From an uncultured Candidatus Entotheonella sp. (lineage in GTDB: Bacteria > Tectomicrobia > Entotheonellia > Entotheonellales > Entotheonellaceae): a DNA stretch of 64,000 nt. This document shows positions 44,426 to 53,715 of the stretch, in pieces. The notes under the pieces are model-generated. The model made no database searches. It was not told where the DNA came from and saw only the letters and a program-made list of their open reading frames with translations. The stretch covers positions 2,405,300 through 2,469,299 of the forward strand of contig OX639990.1 in NCBI GenBank assembly GCA_951828535.1, written 5' to 3'. Made by a program: the position numbers and the translations under genes. How positions within the stretch are numbered: position 1 is the first letter of the stretch; each line of letters begins with the position of its first letter.

Positions 44426-45496
44426 ATGATGACTCGTCTTGGCGGAGTGTTTCGGATTATTGACCGTGGCGGGCGGTTCACTTGGCTGGTGATTCTGGCA
44501 TGCCTTGTTGCCCTGATGGCAATACAGGCGGCTGCACAGGAACCGGGTGTCGCGATCGAGGAATCGCTTGAACAGCACGTCGCTGAGGGCAACGTGATTG
44601 TCACCCTGGCCGCCGACCGGCGCAGCATGGGGATGGCCGATCAACTGCGGCTGACCCTGTCGGTCACCGCGCCTGCTGACAAGGGCGTCATCTTCCCGGA
44701 GATCTTCGACCGCCTCGGCCCCTTCCTGGTGCGCAACGACTTCGTACCCGACCCCGAAATGTTGGATTCGCAACTGCGCCAATGGAAGCGGGAGTATTTG
44801 CTGGAAGTCGAGGAGGTCGGCGAGCTTGCCATTCCGCCGCTGACGATTACGCTTCTCGAAGAGGGCGCCGCCGAGGACGTGGAGCCACAACAGCTGACCA
44901 CGGAGCCGTTCCAGATTGTCGTCACCTCCATTCTGCCGGAAGGGGCTGACCTCAAGAAACCCAAAGACATCGCGCCGCCGGTCGAACTGGCTTGGCGTGG
45001 CCTGCCGATATGGGCGTGGATCGCCATCGCCGCAGCGCTCGTGCTCCTTGTGCTGGCGATCTTGTGGTGGCGGCGCGCGCGTCGCCGGCGTCTGCTTCGC
45101 GGTGAGCCGTCGCAACTGGCGCACGTGTTGGCCCTGGCCGCCCTGGACCGGTTGCAGAGCGACGACCTCATCACCCTGCAACGCATCGAGGAATTCTACG
45201 TGCGGGTGTCCGGCATCCTGCGGTACTACATCGAATGGCGCTTTGGCCTGCGCGCCCCGGAGCAGACCACCGAGGAGTTTCTCGAAGCCATGCTCGTTGC
45301 CGGTGGGCCCATCGCCACGCACCGCGATGTGCTCAGCGCCTTCCTGGAACACTGTGACTTGGTGAAATTCGCCCGCCACCAGCCCGCCTCCGACGACATG
45401 CACAACGCTCTGCAACGGGCGCGCGACTTCGTCGAGCAGACGGCGGACCCGGAGTCCCTCGTCAGCGCCGAAGCGGCGAGGGCCTACGCTGCATGA
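44426..45496 (+). CDS. membrane protein of the Bat operon (DUF4381-like)
   Basis: 356 aa. A signal anchor (about 20-40) precedes a periplasmic beta domain (NVIVTLAADRRSMGMADQL), a second membrane span (about 200-222) with basic residues after it, and a cytosolic helical tail (EFYVRVSGILRYYIEWRFG). This layout is that of the small membrane partners found between DUF58 and the VWA genes. Two adjacent ATGs (44426, 44429) follow GGGG. Its stop overlaps the next start as ATGA. Confidence 0.8.
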   Translation: MMTRLGGVFRIIDRGGRFTWLVILACLVALMAIQAAAQEPGVAIEESLEQHVAEGNVIVTLAADRRSMGMADQLRLTLSVTAPADKGVIFPEIFDRLGPFLVRNDFVPDPEMLDSQLRQWKREYLLEVEEVGELAIPPLTITLLEEGAAEDVEPQQLTTEPFQIVVTSILPEGADLKKPKDIAPPVELAWRGLPIWAWIAIAAALVLLVLAILWWRRARRRRLLRGEPSQLAHVLALAALDRLQSDDLITLQRIEEFYVRVSGILRYYIEWRFGLRAPEQTTEEFLEAMLVAGGPIATHRDVLSAFLEHCDLVKFARHQPASDDMHNALQRARDFVEQTADPESLVSAEAARAYAA

Positions 45497-46452
45497 GCCT
45501 GGAGAGTCCTTTGGCGCTGCTGGGGCTTCTTTTGGTGCCGCTCGTTCTCTTCTTCAGCCGCCGGCGTCAGCGGCCTGCCGCCATCGGCTATTCCGCCCTG
45601 CACGATCTGACCACCCTTCCCCGCTCCCTCATGACCCGCCTGCGCGAGGCGATGCCGCTGCTGCGCGCCGTCGTGCTGGTTCTCTGCGTGGCGGCCTTGG
45701 CGCGCCCGCAGCAAGGGCTCGAAGCCACCAAAATCTACAGCGACGGCATCGCCATCGTCATGGTGGTGGATATCTCCAGCAGCATGGCGACGCCCGATGC
45801 GGTTCTCGACGGCGAGGTAAGCAACCGGCTGGAGCTCGTCAAGCGGACCTTCCGGGATTTCGTGCGCGGCGGCGCGGGCCTGCGCGGCCGGGACGGCGAC
45901 CTGATCGGCATGGTGACCTTCGCACGATACGCCGACAGTGTCTGCCCCCTGACCCTGGACTACGAGACGCTGTTGTCACTGCTCGATCAGGTGGACATCG
46001 TGCCGCAGGCGGAAGAGGACGGCACCGCCATCGGCGAGGCGATTGCGCTCGGCATCGAGCGTCTGCAGGGCAGCCAGGCGCCCAGCCGCGTCATGATCCT
46101 GCTCACCGACGGCACCAATAACGCCGGCGCCACGCCGCCGCTGCAGGCCGCGCAAATCGCGCAGGCACTCGGCGTCAAAATCTACGCCATCGGCACCGGC
46201 AACGAGCGCGCCATCGACGAGTTGACCCTCCTGGAAATCGCCGCCCGCACCGGCGGGCAATACTTCCACGCCACCGACGACGAGGCACTGAACCGTATTT
46301 ACGCCGCCATCGACCGGCTGGAAACGACCGCCACGGTCTCGGAGCATTACCAACAATACGCCGAGCGCTTTGCCTGGTTTCTGCTTCCCGCCCTGGGCTT
46401 GTTGCTGCTGGAAATGGCCCTCGTCAACACCCGCTTCCTCTCCATCCCGTAG
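45493..46452 (+). CDS. von Willebrand factor A domain protein (BatA-like)
   Basis: 319 aa. An N-terminal membrane span pair (residues 5-20 and 55-75) precedes the VWA domain; the MIDAS motif starts VVDISSSM with T and D residues downstream (LLTDGTNNAG), and a last span (about 290-310) follows. Likely works with the second VWA protein as a membrane complex controlled by MoxR. ATGA overlap with the preceding gene. Confidence 0.91.
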   Translation: MSLESPLALLGLLLVPLVLFFSRRRQRPAAIGYSALHDLTTLPRSLMTRLREAMPLLRAVVLVLCVAALARPQQGLEATKIYSDGIAIVMVVDISSSMATPDAVLDGEVSNRLELVKRTFRDFVRGGAGLRGRDGDLIGMVTFARYADSVCPLTLDYETLLSLLDQVDIVPQAEEDGTAIGEAIALGIERLQGSQAPSRVMILLTDGTNNAGATPPLQAAQIAQALGVKIYAIGTGNERAIDELTLLEIAARTGGQYFHATDDEALNRIYAAIDRLETTATVSEHYQQYAERFAWFLLPALGLLLLEMALVNTRFLSIP

Positions 46453-46466
46453 CGCGAGGGCCGGCG

Positions 46467-47486
46467 ATGCGTTTTGCGGCTTTGTCTTACGTGCATTTGC
46501 TGTGGCTGCTGCCCGCGCTGCTGATGCTCTACGTCTACGGCTTTGCCCGCAAACGCCGTGCGCTGTCGGCCTTTGTCGACGCCGCGGTGGCGCCGCGGCT
46601 CACTACCGATCTTCGCCGTAGCCGGGAGTGGCTCAAGGCGTTGTGCCTGCTCGGTACCGTGGCTGCCATGATCGTGGCGCTGACGCAGCCGCAGTGGGGG
46701 CGGCGCTGGCAGGACGTGCAGCGTCGCGGGCGCGACGTGATGATCCTGCTCGACGTGTCGCGCAGCATGCTCGCCGAGGACGTGTCGCCGAGCCGCCTGG
46801 CGCGCGCCAAAGTGGATATCCGGGAACTCGTGCAGGTCATGCGCGAGGAAGGCGGGCACCGGTTGGGGTTGGTGGTCTTTGCGGGCCGCGCCAGCCTACA
46901 ATGCCCGCTGACGCTGGATTACAACTTCTTTCTGCGGCGGCTTACCGAGGTCGGGCCGCATACCGCCGGCCGCGGCGGCAGCCTGGTCGGCGATGCGATC
47001 CGCCACGCGCTGCGCGGCATGGATACGTTGGCCCACCATTACAAAGACATTATCTTGATCACCGACGGCGACGATCACGACAGCTTTCCCCTCGAAGCGG
47101 CAGCCTCGGCGGCCAAGCAGGGGGTTTCCATCTATGCAGTCGGGGTTGGTGATGCAGATACCGGCGCCCGCATTCCGGTGCGCGGCGCGGACGGGCGTCT
47201 GACCTACGTGGAGCACCAGGGTCGGGAGGTGCGCTCGCGCCTGCGGCAGGGCCTGCTGTTGGAAATGGCGCAGATGACCGGCGGCGCTTACGTGCCGGCG
47301 GGTACCCGCCCCATCGAGTTGGATCGCATCTACACGGAACGCATCGCTCCGAAGGCGCGCCAGAACATGGGACACGACCGACGTGAGCGCTTTGTGCACC
47401 GCTTCCAGTGGTTCGTGCTGGTGGCCCTTGGGCTGTTGGCGCTGGAGTTGTTCATCCCGGAAAGCGCGGCGCGTCGGGAGGCATGA
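46467..47486 (+). CDS. von Willebrand factor A domain protein (BatB-like)
   Basis: 339 aa. Two N-terminal spans, a VWA domain with MIDAS ILLDVSRSMLAED and ITDGDDHD, then a C-terminal span (about 310-328). Its MIDAS has the DxSxS residues. It sits 14 bases after the BatA-like gene. Between it and the TPR gene is a 370-base stretch that holds a decayed toxin. Confidence 0.9.
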   Translation: MRFAALSYVHLLWLLPALLMLYVYGFARKRRALSAFVDAAVAPRLTTDLRRSREWLKALCLLGTVAAMIVALTQPQWGRRWQDVQRRGRDVMILLDVSRSMLAEDVSPSRLARAKVDIRELVQVMREEGGHRLGLVVFAGRASLQCPLTLDYNFFLRRLTEVGPHTAGRGGSLVGDAIRHALRGMDTLAHHYKDIILITDGDDHDSFPLEAAASAAKQGVSIYAVGVGDADTGARIPVRGADGRLTYVEHQGREVRSRLRQGLLLEMAQMTGGAYVPAGTRPIELDRIYTERIAPKARQNMGHDRRERFVHRFQWFVLVALGLLALELFIPESAARREA

Positions 47487-47650
47487 CGCGGCGGTGCGGG
47501 TAGGAAAGAAACATTTACCCAGGACGAATCGTTTTGATACGCTTCGTGGGAACCCATGCTCAGTATGACCGCCTGAATGTGGGGGAGGTGTGAGATGGCC
47601 ACTACGAAGATCAAGCGAATCCGGACTACGAACCTGGTACCGTTACGCCC

Positions 47651-47824
47651 AGCTTCCTCAAAAAAGTTGCGCGGCTCAGCATCGGAGAGGCGCTGAGGGG
47701 ATCCAGGCTGGGCGAGTTCTGGAAGTATCGGATCGGCGATTACCGTGTCAGCGCCCGGATCGAAGACGCCGCGGTGCGCGTTCTCGTGGTGAGGATTGGC
47801 AACCGGCGAGACGTGTATCGGTGA
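47651..47824 (+). pseudogene. RelE-type toxin remnant inside the Bat operon
   Basis: In this frame 57 residues read as the C-terminal half of a RelE/ParE-like toxin: [34 protein letters not shown] and the end [12 protein letters not shown]. An ATG at 47595 with GGGGGAGG upstream begins a different frame, as if the antitoxin start and the toxin end remain after a deletion. No intact start for the toxin exists. It lies between the BatB and TPR genes. Confidence 0.65.
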
Positions 47825-47859
47825 CGGTGTGCTGGCGTTCTACAGTCCGAGGTCTACCG

Positions 47860-48657
47860 ATGCGACTCAATTTGCTCCGAACCTGCTCTATCTTGTTGGG
47901 GCTGCTTGTGGCGGGGCCGGCGGGCGCAATGTCGCCTGACGAGGCCGTTCGGCAGGGCAATGCCTTGTACGACGCGGGCAACTTCGACGAGGCGCAGCAG
48001 CAGTATGATGCGGCGGCGCAAGCCCTTCCCGACACCGCGGCGGTTCACTTCAACCTCGGCAATGCTTTGTTCAAGCAGCAGCGGTTCGATGCTGCCGTTG
48101 AACACTACGCGCGCGCCTTGACGACTGTCGCCCCGGGGCCGGCCGGCCTGGAGGGGCGGCTCAAATACAACCTTGGCAACATCGCCTACCAGCGGGCGTT
48201 GCAGGCGCTGTCGGACGCTCAGGAAGCCCTTCCCCACCTGCAATCTGCCATGACCTATTACCGCGACAGCCTGGAGGTGAATCCGCAGCAGCAGGACACT
48301 CGTTACAATCTGGAATTGGCGCACACGCTTCTGCGGCAGCTTCAACAACAGCAACCGCAATCTGCCGAAGCCTCACGGTCGGAGCCGAGCCAGCCATCCG
48401 ACTCGCAGCAGGCGAATGCGCCCGCAGATCAGCCGCCCGTGGCGCAGGCGGGCGGCGGGCCGCCGCCACAAGGCGGCAGTGACATGGCAGCCGCCGACAG
48501 ACCTGAAGCGGCCCCGCAGGAAGCGCGGACCTTGGAGCCGGAAGAGGCGGCTCGCTTGTTGCGCAGCATCCGAGAACGCGCTCGCGAGGCAGACCGCCAG
48601 CGCCGGCAATGGCAACGCACCGGTGCACCGGGAGAACCGGTTGACAGAGATTGGTAA
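47860..48657 (+). CDS. TPR-repeat protein (BatC-like)
   Basis: 265 aa. Signal peptide (1-23, ending AGAMS). Tetratricopeptide repeats occupy residues 26-165 (QGNALYDAGNFDEAQQQYDA, FNLGNALFKQQRFDAAVEHY). The last third is rich in Gln, Pro, Ala and Ser and ends in a charged helix (READRQRRQW). It would be a periplasmic scaffold for the VWA complex. GAGG precedes the ATG. Confidence 0.88.
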   Translation: MRLNLLRTCSILLGLLVAGPAGAMSPDEAVRQGNALYDAGNFDEAQQQYDAAAQALPDTAAVHFNLGNALFKQQRFDAAVEHYARALTTVAPGPAGLEGRLKYNLGNIAYQRALQALSDAQEALPHLQSAMTYYRDSLEVNPQQQDTRYNLELAHTLLRQLQQQQPQSAEASRSEPSQPSDSQQANAPADQPPVAQAGGGPPPQGGSDMAAADRPEAAPQEARTLEPEEAARLLRSIRERAREADRQRRQWQRTGAPGEPVDRDW

Positions 48658-48660
48658 GGG

Positions 48661-50583
48661 ATGATGGCGCCGAGACGTATTCTGATGATCTGCGCACTGC
48701 TGCTTGGCCTCGCGGTGGCGCCGCATGCAGCCCTTGCCGAGGCCGTGTCGGTACATGCTGAACTCGCCGAGTCCGAAATTTTTCTCGGCGAAAGCGTCGA
48801 GTTGAAAGTGCGTATCGAAGGGGTTCGCCAAGCCATGCCGCCGGACGTGCGGCATCCCGACATAGCGGTGAGCTTCGAGGGTGGGCAGACGTTCAGCGAC
48901 GTCACCTTTGCGATTGTCAACGGCCAGACGCGGCAGGTTGAAACGTTCGGCTACACGGCGCGCTACATCCTGCGCCCGCAGCGTGCCGGGGTGCTGTCCA
49001 TCCCCGCCCTTGCGGTCAAGCACGACGGCCGGATTTATCACGGCAACGCCCTCCAATTGATGGTGCGGCGACTGACGGAGCAGGACCTGTTGTTGGTCGA
49101 GGTGAGCATCGACAAGCCGAGCTACGTGTTGGGGGAAACGGTGACCGTGACGCTCGACTTGTCGCTGCGTAAGCTGGCCGTCAACGGCGCGGTGCAGGAC
49201 ATCGATCCGTTCTTCCCCAACCGCCCGCCGGAGTTGCAGATTCCCTGGTTTGAAGGCATCGAGGATTGGCGCACGGCCGACCTGGACGCCTTCGTGCGTC
49301 CGCTGCTGGGGCGCCGGCGGGCCGGGTTTTACATTAACGACTACACCGAGGCGGCGGCGCTGCGGCCCGATAGGCTGCGCTTCACCTTGCCGCGCCAGAA
49401 TTCGCGGCGCACGATGGCGAGCGGCACCTGGGACTATTTCACGTATCGGTTGCAAAAACACTTTCGTCCGATGCGGTCGGGGGTGCAAAGCATCCCGGCG
49501 GTATTTGTGAAAGCCATCCTGCCGGTCGAGATCGACGCCGAGGGCCGGGCGCAGCGTACCGAGCAGGTGGTCGCCGGCAGCCCGCCGGTGCGCGTCGATA
49601 TCCGGCCGCTGCCGGAGGCCGGGCGGCCTGATAGCTTCAGCGGTGCCATCGGACGGCTGCGGCCTGAGGTGAATGCCTCGCCCACCTCGCTGAAGGTCGG
49701 CGACCCTTTCACCCTGTCGGTGGTTCTGCATCAGGAAGGCGACGGCCTGCCGGAAACCATTCAGCCGCTACGCCTGCACGAGCGGCCGGACCTGACGCGC
49801 GATTTCAAGGTGCATCCCGACCCGCACGAGGTGAGCACCCTGGAGCGCGCCAAGCGATTCGCCTACACCCTGCGCCCGCGGCACGCCGCCGTGCGGGCCG
49901 TGCCGCCGCTTGAGGTGGCCTATTACGACACGGAGGCCGGACGCTATCAGGTGGCGTGGAGCGAGCCGGTACCCCTGCAGGTCGAGGCGGCCAACACGTT
50001 CCGGGTGTCGGACGTGATCGCCGCGCCTGGCAACGGGGCGGCGAACGTCATCGGTCCGCAACTCGGCGGCGGTCTGCTGGCCAACTACGTGGGTGTGGAC
50101 ATGTTGACGCCGCAATCGGCGCGAATTCGGATGACGCCGTTGCTCGGCGCGTTGCTGGGGGTGCCGCTGCTGGCCTTTGTGGCAGTACTGCTGGCGAGAC
50201 AATGGACGACGCCAAGCCCACGTGGCGATAGGCACCGCCGTCGCAAGGCTGTCGCGCGTGCCCTTGGCGAGTTGCGGGACCTGGTGAACCGGCGCCGCGG
50301 CTTGCCCGAGGCCGATCTCTGCGAGGGGGTGCAGCGTATCCTGAGCGGCTACTTCAGCGACAAGTGGCGGCTGCCGGCGGCCGGTTTGACGATCGACGAT
50401 ATCACACGGCGCCTCAACGCCTGCGATGTGGACCCGCGGCTCGTCGAGCGCACCGCCGCGCTGCTGCGCCTCTGCGACGCCGCCCGCTACGCGCCGGGGA
50501 AACCGGGCGCGGATCGGGTAAGCGGATTGCCGGAGGACGCCGAACGGCTCATTCGCAGCCTGGAAGCCGGCCTGTCGTCGTGA
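48661..50583 (+). CDS. batD: BatD-like oxygen-tolerance protein
   Basis: 640 aa. Signal peptide (1-26), then repeated beta-sandwich BatD domains (VSVHAELAESEIFLGESVEL; VSIDKPSYVLGETVTV), a C-terminal membrane span (about 500-520) and a cytosolic tail. BatD proteins of Bacteroides and related operons are periplasmic/membrane parts of the aerotolerance system. It begins 3 bases after the TPR gene; its stop overlaps the next GTG. Confidence 0.9.
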   Translation: MMAPRRILMICALLLGLAVAPHAALAEAVSVHAELAESEIFLGESVELKVRIEGVRQAMPPDVRHPDIAVSFEGGQTFSDVTFAIVNGQTRQVETFGYTARYILRPQRAGVLSIPALAVKHDGRIYHGNALQLMVRRLTEQDLLLVEVSIDKPSYVLGETVTVTLDLSLRKLAVNGAVQDIDPFFPNRPPELQIPWFEGIEDWRTADLDAFVRPLLGRRRAGFYINDYTEAAALRPDRLRFTLPRQNSRRTMASGTWDYFTYRLQKHFRPMRSGVQSIPAVFVKAILPVEIDAEGRAQRTEQVVAGSPPVRVDIRPLPEAGRPDSFSGAIGRLRPEVNASPTSLKVGDPFTLSVVLHQEGDGLPETIQPLRLHERPDLTRDFKVHPDPHEVSTLERAKRFAYTLRPRHAAVRAVPPLEVAYYDTEAGRYQVAWSEPVPLQVEAANTFRVSDVIAAPGNGAANVIGPQLGGGLLANYVGVDMLTPQSARIRMTPLLGALLGVPLLAFVAVLLARQWTTPSPRGDRHRRRKAVARALGELRDLVNRRRGLPEADLCEGVQRILSGYFSDKWRLPAAGLTIDDITRRLNACDVDPRLVERTAALLRLCDAARYAPGKPGADRVSGLPEDAERLIRSLEAGLSS

Positions 50584-51383
50584 GCTGCCTGCCCTTCCTT
50601 GCGGCCCTGTTGCTGCTGCCGGCCCTGCTGGCCGCCCAGCCGCAGACGATGACCCACCCGGAGCAACTCGACCTTCTCACCCTGGCCAACCGGGCTTTTG
50701 AGCAGGCCCTGAGCAGCGGCGATCCCCGGCAGGCCGAGGGGTACTACCGGCAGGCCATCAAGGGCTATGAGCGCCTCATTAATGCCGGGGCGCAAAACGC
50801 CAAGCTGCATTACAACCTCGGCAACGCCTACTTGCGTGTCGACGACCTCGGCCGAGCCATTGCGCACTACCGCCGCGGCCTGCGCCTGGAACCCGGCAAC
50901 CGGCGCCTGCAAGCCAACCTGCGCCACGCTCGCAGCCTGCGGGTTGACAAAGTGGCGGCCGGCAACCGGTCGGCGGTCCTGCCGTCCCTGCTGTTCTGGC
51001 ACGACGATCTCCGTCTGTCCACGCAGACGACGCTCGCCGTCCTCGCATTTCTACTGGTGTGGGCCGGCGCCTTTGCCCGCCTTTTCCGGCGCCGTGCTCG
51101 CGTCGTGTGGCTGATTGCCGGCGCTGCCCTGCTCTGCCTGCTGTTCACGGCCTCCGCGCTGCTGGTGCATCACCGCAACACGCCGGGGCGATACGGCGTC
51201 GTGGTGGCGAGGGAAGCCGCGGTGCGCAAAGGCAACGGCGACAGTTACGCGCTTCAGTTGGCGCAGCCGCTGCACCCCGGCACGGAATTCACGATCCTGG
51301 AAACGCGTGGGGACTGGCTGCACACACAGCTTGAGAACGGCATCCAAGGCTGGATTCGCCGCGGGCACGCTGTGGTGTGGTGA
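50580..51383 (+). CDS. TPR plus SH3-like protein (BatE-like)
   Basis: 267 aa from GTG, overlapping batD as GTGA. Signal peptide, one to two TPR motifs (LHYNLGNAYLRVDDLGRAIAHY), two membrane spans (about 143-160 and 175-195), and a C-terminal SH3-like domain starting VVVAREAAVRKGNGDSYA and ending GWIRRGHAVVW. The 3' end has a diverged second copy at 52557. It is the last gene of the Bat operon. Confidence 0.88.
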   Translation: MSCLPFLAALLLLPALLAAQPQTMTHPEQLDLLTLANRAFEQALSSGDPRQAEGYYRQAIKGYERLINAGAQNAKLHYNLGNAYLRVDDLGRAIAHYRRGLRLEPGNRRLQANLRHARSLRVDKVAAGNRSAVLPSLLFWHDDLRLSTQTTLAVLAFLLVWAGAFARLFRRRARVVWLIAGAALLCLLFTASALLVHHRNTPGRYGVVVAREAAVRKGNGDSYALQLAQPLHPGTEFTILETRGDWLHTQLENGIQGWIRRGHAVVW

Positions 51384-51398
51384 ATTCGTGAGTTTGAC
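51312..51398 (+). repeat. left copy of an 87-base direct repeat (batE 3' end)
   Basis: The last 72 bases of batE plus 15 bases beyond its stop are repeated at 52557-52643 with 78 of 87 positions identical. The two copies flank the vapBC module. See the remnant at 52557. Confidence 0.8.
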
Positions 51399-51740
51399 GG
51401 GGAAATCCGGCGGGAGTACCAGAGAGTGGGGGCGATTGCGGGTCTGTGCGGGTGATGGCATAAGGTCCGCATGGCCAAGCCGGGGATGCCCCCGAGCATT
51501 GTTCAACTGAAGGTCTGCCTGCTGGACATCAGACCGATGATGCGGCTCCGGGGCCTGCCCGCCCGAGGACTGCGGCAGCAGCGCGGGATACCTGGTGCAG
51601 CGGGACGAAGCGAAAAGTAAGGCCCCATCTCTGCAAAACAAATCGTACCACCTATGCGGACATGTGGAGGGGCAGGAAACACGGGGCGTTTGGTGATGGT
51701 GCTGCAGCGTACGCCGAACGATCCCCTTGCGCACAATGCC
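51384..51740. other. gene-free interval before vapBC
   Basis: 357 bases between the batE stop and the vapB promoter. Leftward and rightward frames are short and show no protein-like pattern. It begins the segment enclosed by the batE direct repeats. Confidence 0.5.
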
Positions 51741-51790
51741 TTGAACGCCGTCTGAATATACGTATACTCTGATTGAGTATTGGTATACAT
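51741..51790 (+). promoter_or_regulatory. vapBC promoter and palindromic operator
   Basis: TTGAAC (51741-51746), 16 bases, TATACT (51763-51768) form a plausible promoter. A perfect inverted repeat ATACTC-N5-GAGTAT (51764-51780) overlaps the -10, and GTATAC occurs twice. VapB-type antitoxins repress their own operons through such palindromes. Confidence 0.55.
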
Positions 51791-51813
51791 AAGTAAGAGG
51801 TGGACAACTCGCA

Positions 51814-52041
51814 ATGAAGCAAAAACTCACCATCACTGTGGACGCCGACCTGCTTCCGATCGCTAAGCGGTACGCCCGCTCACAGGGCGTGTCCCTGTCG
51901 TCGCTCATCGAGCAGTCCCTCAGGGAGGTCGCCGGAGAGCATGCGCCGTCCTTCTCCTCGCGCTGGCGGGGCAAGTTTCGAGCGGCGGGGCGTGAAGACG
52001 ACCCGCGTTACGACGCGCTGGCCAGGAAGTATCTCCAATGA
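51814..52041 (+). CDS. VapB-like antitoxin
   Basis: 75 aa. The N-terminal half (KLTITVDADLLPIAKRYARS, then LSSLIEQSLREVAGE) is a ribbon-helix-helix DNA-binding region of the DUF6364 type; the C-terminal half would wrap the toxin. ATG lies 23 bases after the operator. It overlaps vapC by ATGA, the normal antitoxin-toxin coupling. Confidence 0.88.
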   Translation: MKQKLTITVDADLLPIAKRYARSQGVSLSSLIEQSLREVAGEHAPSFSSRWRGKFRAAGREDDPRYDALARKYLQ

Positions 52042-52445
52042 TACTTCTGGACACCGATGTGCTCATCGACATCGCCCTCGACAGGCGTCCGCACGCCAGC
52101 TCCGCCTCGGAGCTCCTCGATCGGATTGAGCACGGTGCTGAGAGCGCATGCATCGCGTGGCATTCCGTATCGAATCTTTATTACATCGTAGCGCCAGCAC
52201 GTGGCGGGGTGAGCACCCGCGATTTTATCGTCGAATTGACCCGCTTCGTGGGGGTGGCAATCACCGATACCGAGGCCCTCCGTTACGCCGCGGCGCTTCC
52301 GATGGCTGACTTCGAGGACGCGATGCAGGTAGCTGCCGCCCGTGCCTGCGGCGCTCGGCACATCGTCACGCGAAACGTCAGGGACTACGAACGCTCTCCC
52401 ATCCGTGCGGTCGATCCCCAGGAGGCGCTCAGTGGGTTGTTCTGA
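52038..52445 (+). CDS. VapC-like PIN-domain toxin
   Basis: 135 aa. PIN fold: the first Asp in LLDTDVLIDIA (D5), acidic residue E25, DFEDAMQ (D91/D94) and the end HIVTRNVRDY. These would form the Mg2+ site of an endoribonuclease that cuts tRNA or rRNA when the antitoxin is lost. It follows vapB with a 4-base overlap and is followed after 111 bases by the batE 3' fragment. Confidence 0.9.
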   Translation: MILLDTDVLIDIALDRRPHASSASELLDRIEHGAESACIAWHSVSNLYYIVAPARGGVSTRDFIVELTRFVGVAITDTEALRYAAALPMADFEDAMQVAAARACGARHIVTRNVRDYERSPIRAVDPQEALSGLF

Positions 52446-52556
52446 CGCCAAGCGGTGCCGATCCTGACCACTCAGTACGCCTCTCCAGGTCTGCACCTCC
52501 TTTGATGACGCAGCGCCATGACGGTCGAAGGCTCATTCGGGATCGGAAGGCGCGGC

Positions 52557-52643
52557 GACTGGCTGCACGTTCAGCTCGAGAACGGCACCCAAGGCTGGAT
52601 TCGCCGCGGGCACGCCGTCGTGTGGTGAATTCATGATTTTGAC
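52557..52643 (+). pseudogene. duplicated 3' fragment of batE
   Basis: It encodes GDWLHVQLENGTQGWIRRGH and the terminal AVVW with the same stop as batE. Compared with the left copy, most differences are silent third positions, so this copy diverged under selection before or after transfer. It has no upstream gene body. It marks the right edge of the segment holding vapBC. Confidence 0.75.
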
Positions 52644-52754
52644 ATTGTGGTATCATCTTTTGTAGGTGGGCGCTGGCAGGGTTGCGACCACCGCAAAGAG
52701 CCCAAGCAATCCGCGTGCAATCGCCACCCCGAATCAGAGTTGGAGGAGACCGTC

Positions 52755-53585
52755 ATGGAAGCAGCCTTCATCACGCTACTGGTGTTGTCAGCCGGCATCT
52801 TCATCGTCGGCATGATCGGCGGCTACATCCCGTTGTACAGGGAGTGGAGCGGTGACAAGTTGTCGTTGATGGTCGCCTTCGGCGGCGGCACCCTGCTCGC
52901 CGCGGCGTTGTTCCTGATGCTGCCGGAAGGCTGGGAGCACATCGAGGAGGGTCTGCCGTGGGCCGATGTGGAGGCCGGCTTCGTGGCGGCGGTGGCGATC
53001 ATGGCCGGTTTTCTGCTCATGTACCTGCTTGAAAACCTCGCGCTGCCGCATCTCGGCCACGACCATGAAGAACACCTTGGCCACAGCGGGGCGGCGCACG
53101 CGGCCGAGTCGGCGAGTGAACGCGCCGTGCATCAGGTGGGCGGCCTGAGCGCCTTCATCGCGTTGTCCATGCACACCCTTATCGACGGCGTGGCGCTCGG
53201 CACGGCGGTGACAGGCGGCGAGGATTTCGCCCTGGGCGGTTTGGTGTTCGTGGCGATCATCTTCCACAAGATGCCGGCGGCGTTCTCACTGACCTCGGCA
53301 TTGAAGGCCGACCACTACCCGAATCGCACGGCCCTTGCCTACCTCGCCATTTTCAACGCCATGGTGCCGGTGGGTGCGGTGCTGGCCTTTGTGGTGCTTT
53401 TCGGCCTGCCCGTGTGGCTGTTGGGGGCCATGCTATGCTTTTCGGCCGGCACGTTTATCCACGTGGCCACCAGCGACTTGTTGCCGGTCATCCACAGGCA
53501 GCATAGCGGCAAGGGACTGCTCAGTGCTGTGGTCATTCTGGGGGTCTTGTTCATGGCGGCATTCGGCTGGATAGGCGTTGGCTGA
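52755..53585 (+). CDS. ZIP-family divalent metal transporter
   Basis: 276 aa, eight hydrophobic spans. The signature helices hold HTLIDGVALG and FHKMPAAFSL, the metal pathway of ZIP proteins; a His-rich cytosolic loop (HLGHDHEEHLGH) lies between spans 3 and 4. It probably imports zinc, iron or manganese. ATG at 52755 follows GGAGGAGACC; the frame to 52647 adds no signal-like sequence. Confidence 0.92.
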   Translation: MEAAFITLLVLSAGIFIVGMIGGYIPLYREWSGDKLSLMVAFGGGTLLAAALFLMLPEGWEHIEEGLPWADVEAGFVAAVAIMAGFLLMYLLENLALPHLGHDHEEHLGHSGAAHAAESASERAVHQVGGLSAFIALSMHTLIDGVALGTAVTGGEDFALGGLVFVAIIFHKMPAAFSLTSALKADHYPNRTALAYLAIFNAMVPVGAVLAFVVLFGLPVWLLGAMLCFSAGTFIHVATSDLLPVIHRQHSGKGLLSAVVILGVLFMAAFGWIGVG

Positions 53586-53715
53586 GCGTGATGTGTGATA
53601 TGATCTGTTGTTTTCCGGGCCTGCCGCCCGGGAGCCCACAAAGGCGTGGGAGGCCAATCCCCGCTTTTCGCGGGGACGTGCTTTGTTCGAACACCCCACC
53701 GAGGAGGATTGAGGG

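Noticed and set aside
51503-51814. 103-codon leftward frame before vapB
   Set aside because: No ribosome site, covers the vapBC operator, and no recognisable sequence pattern.
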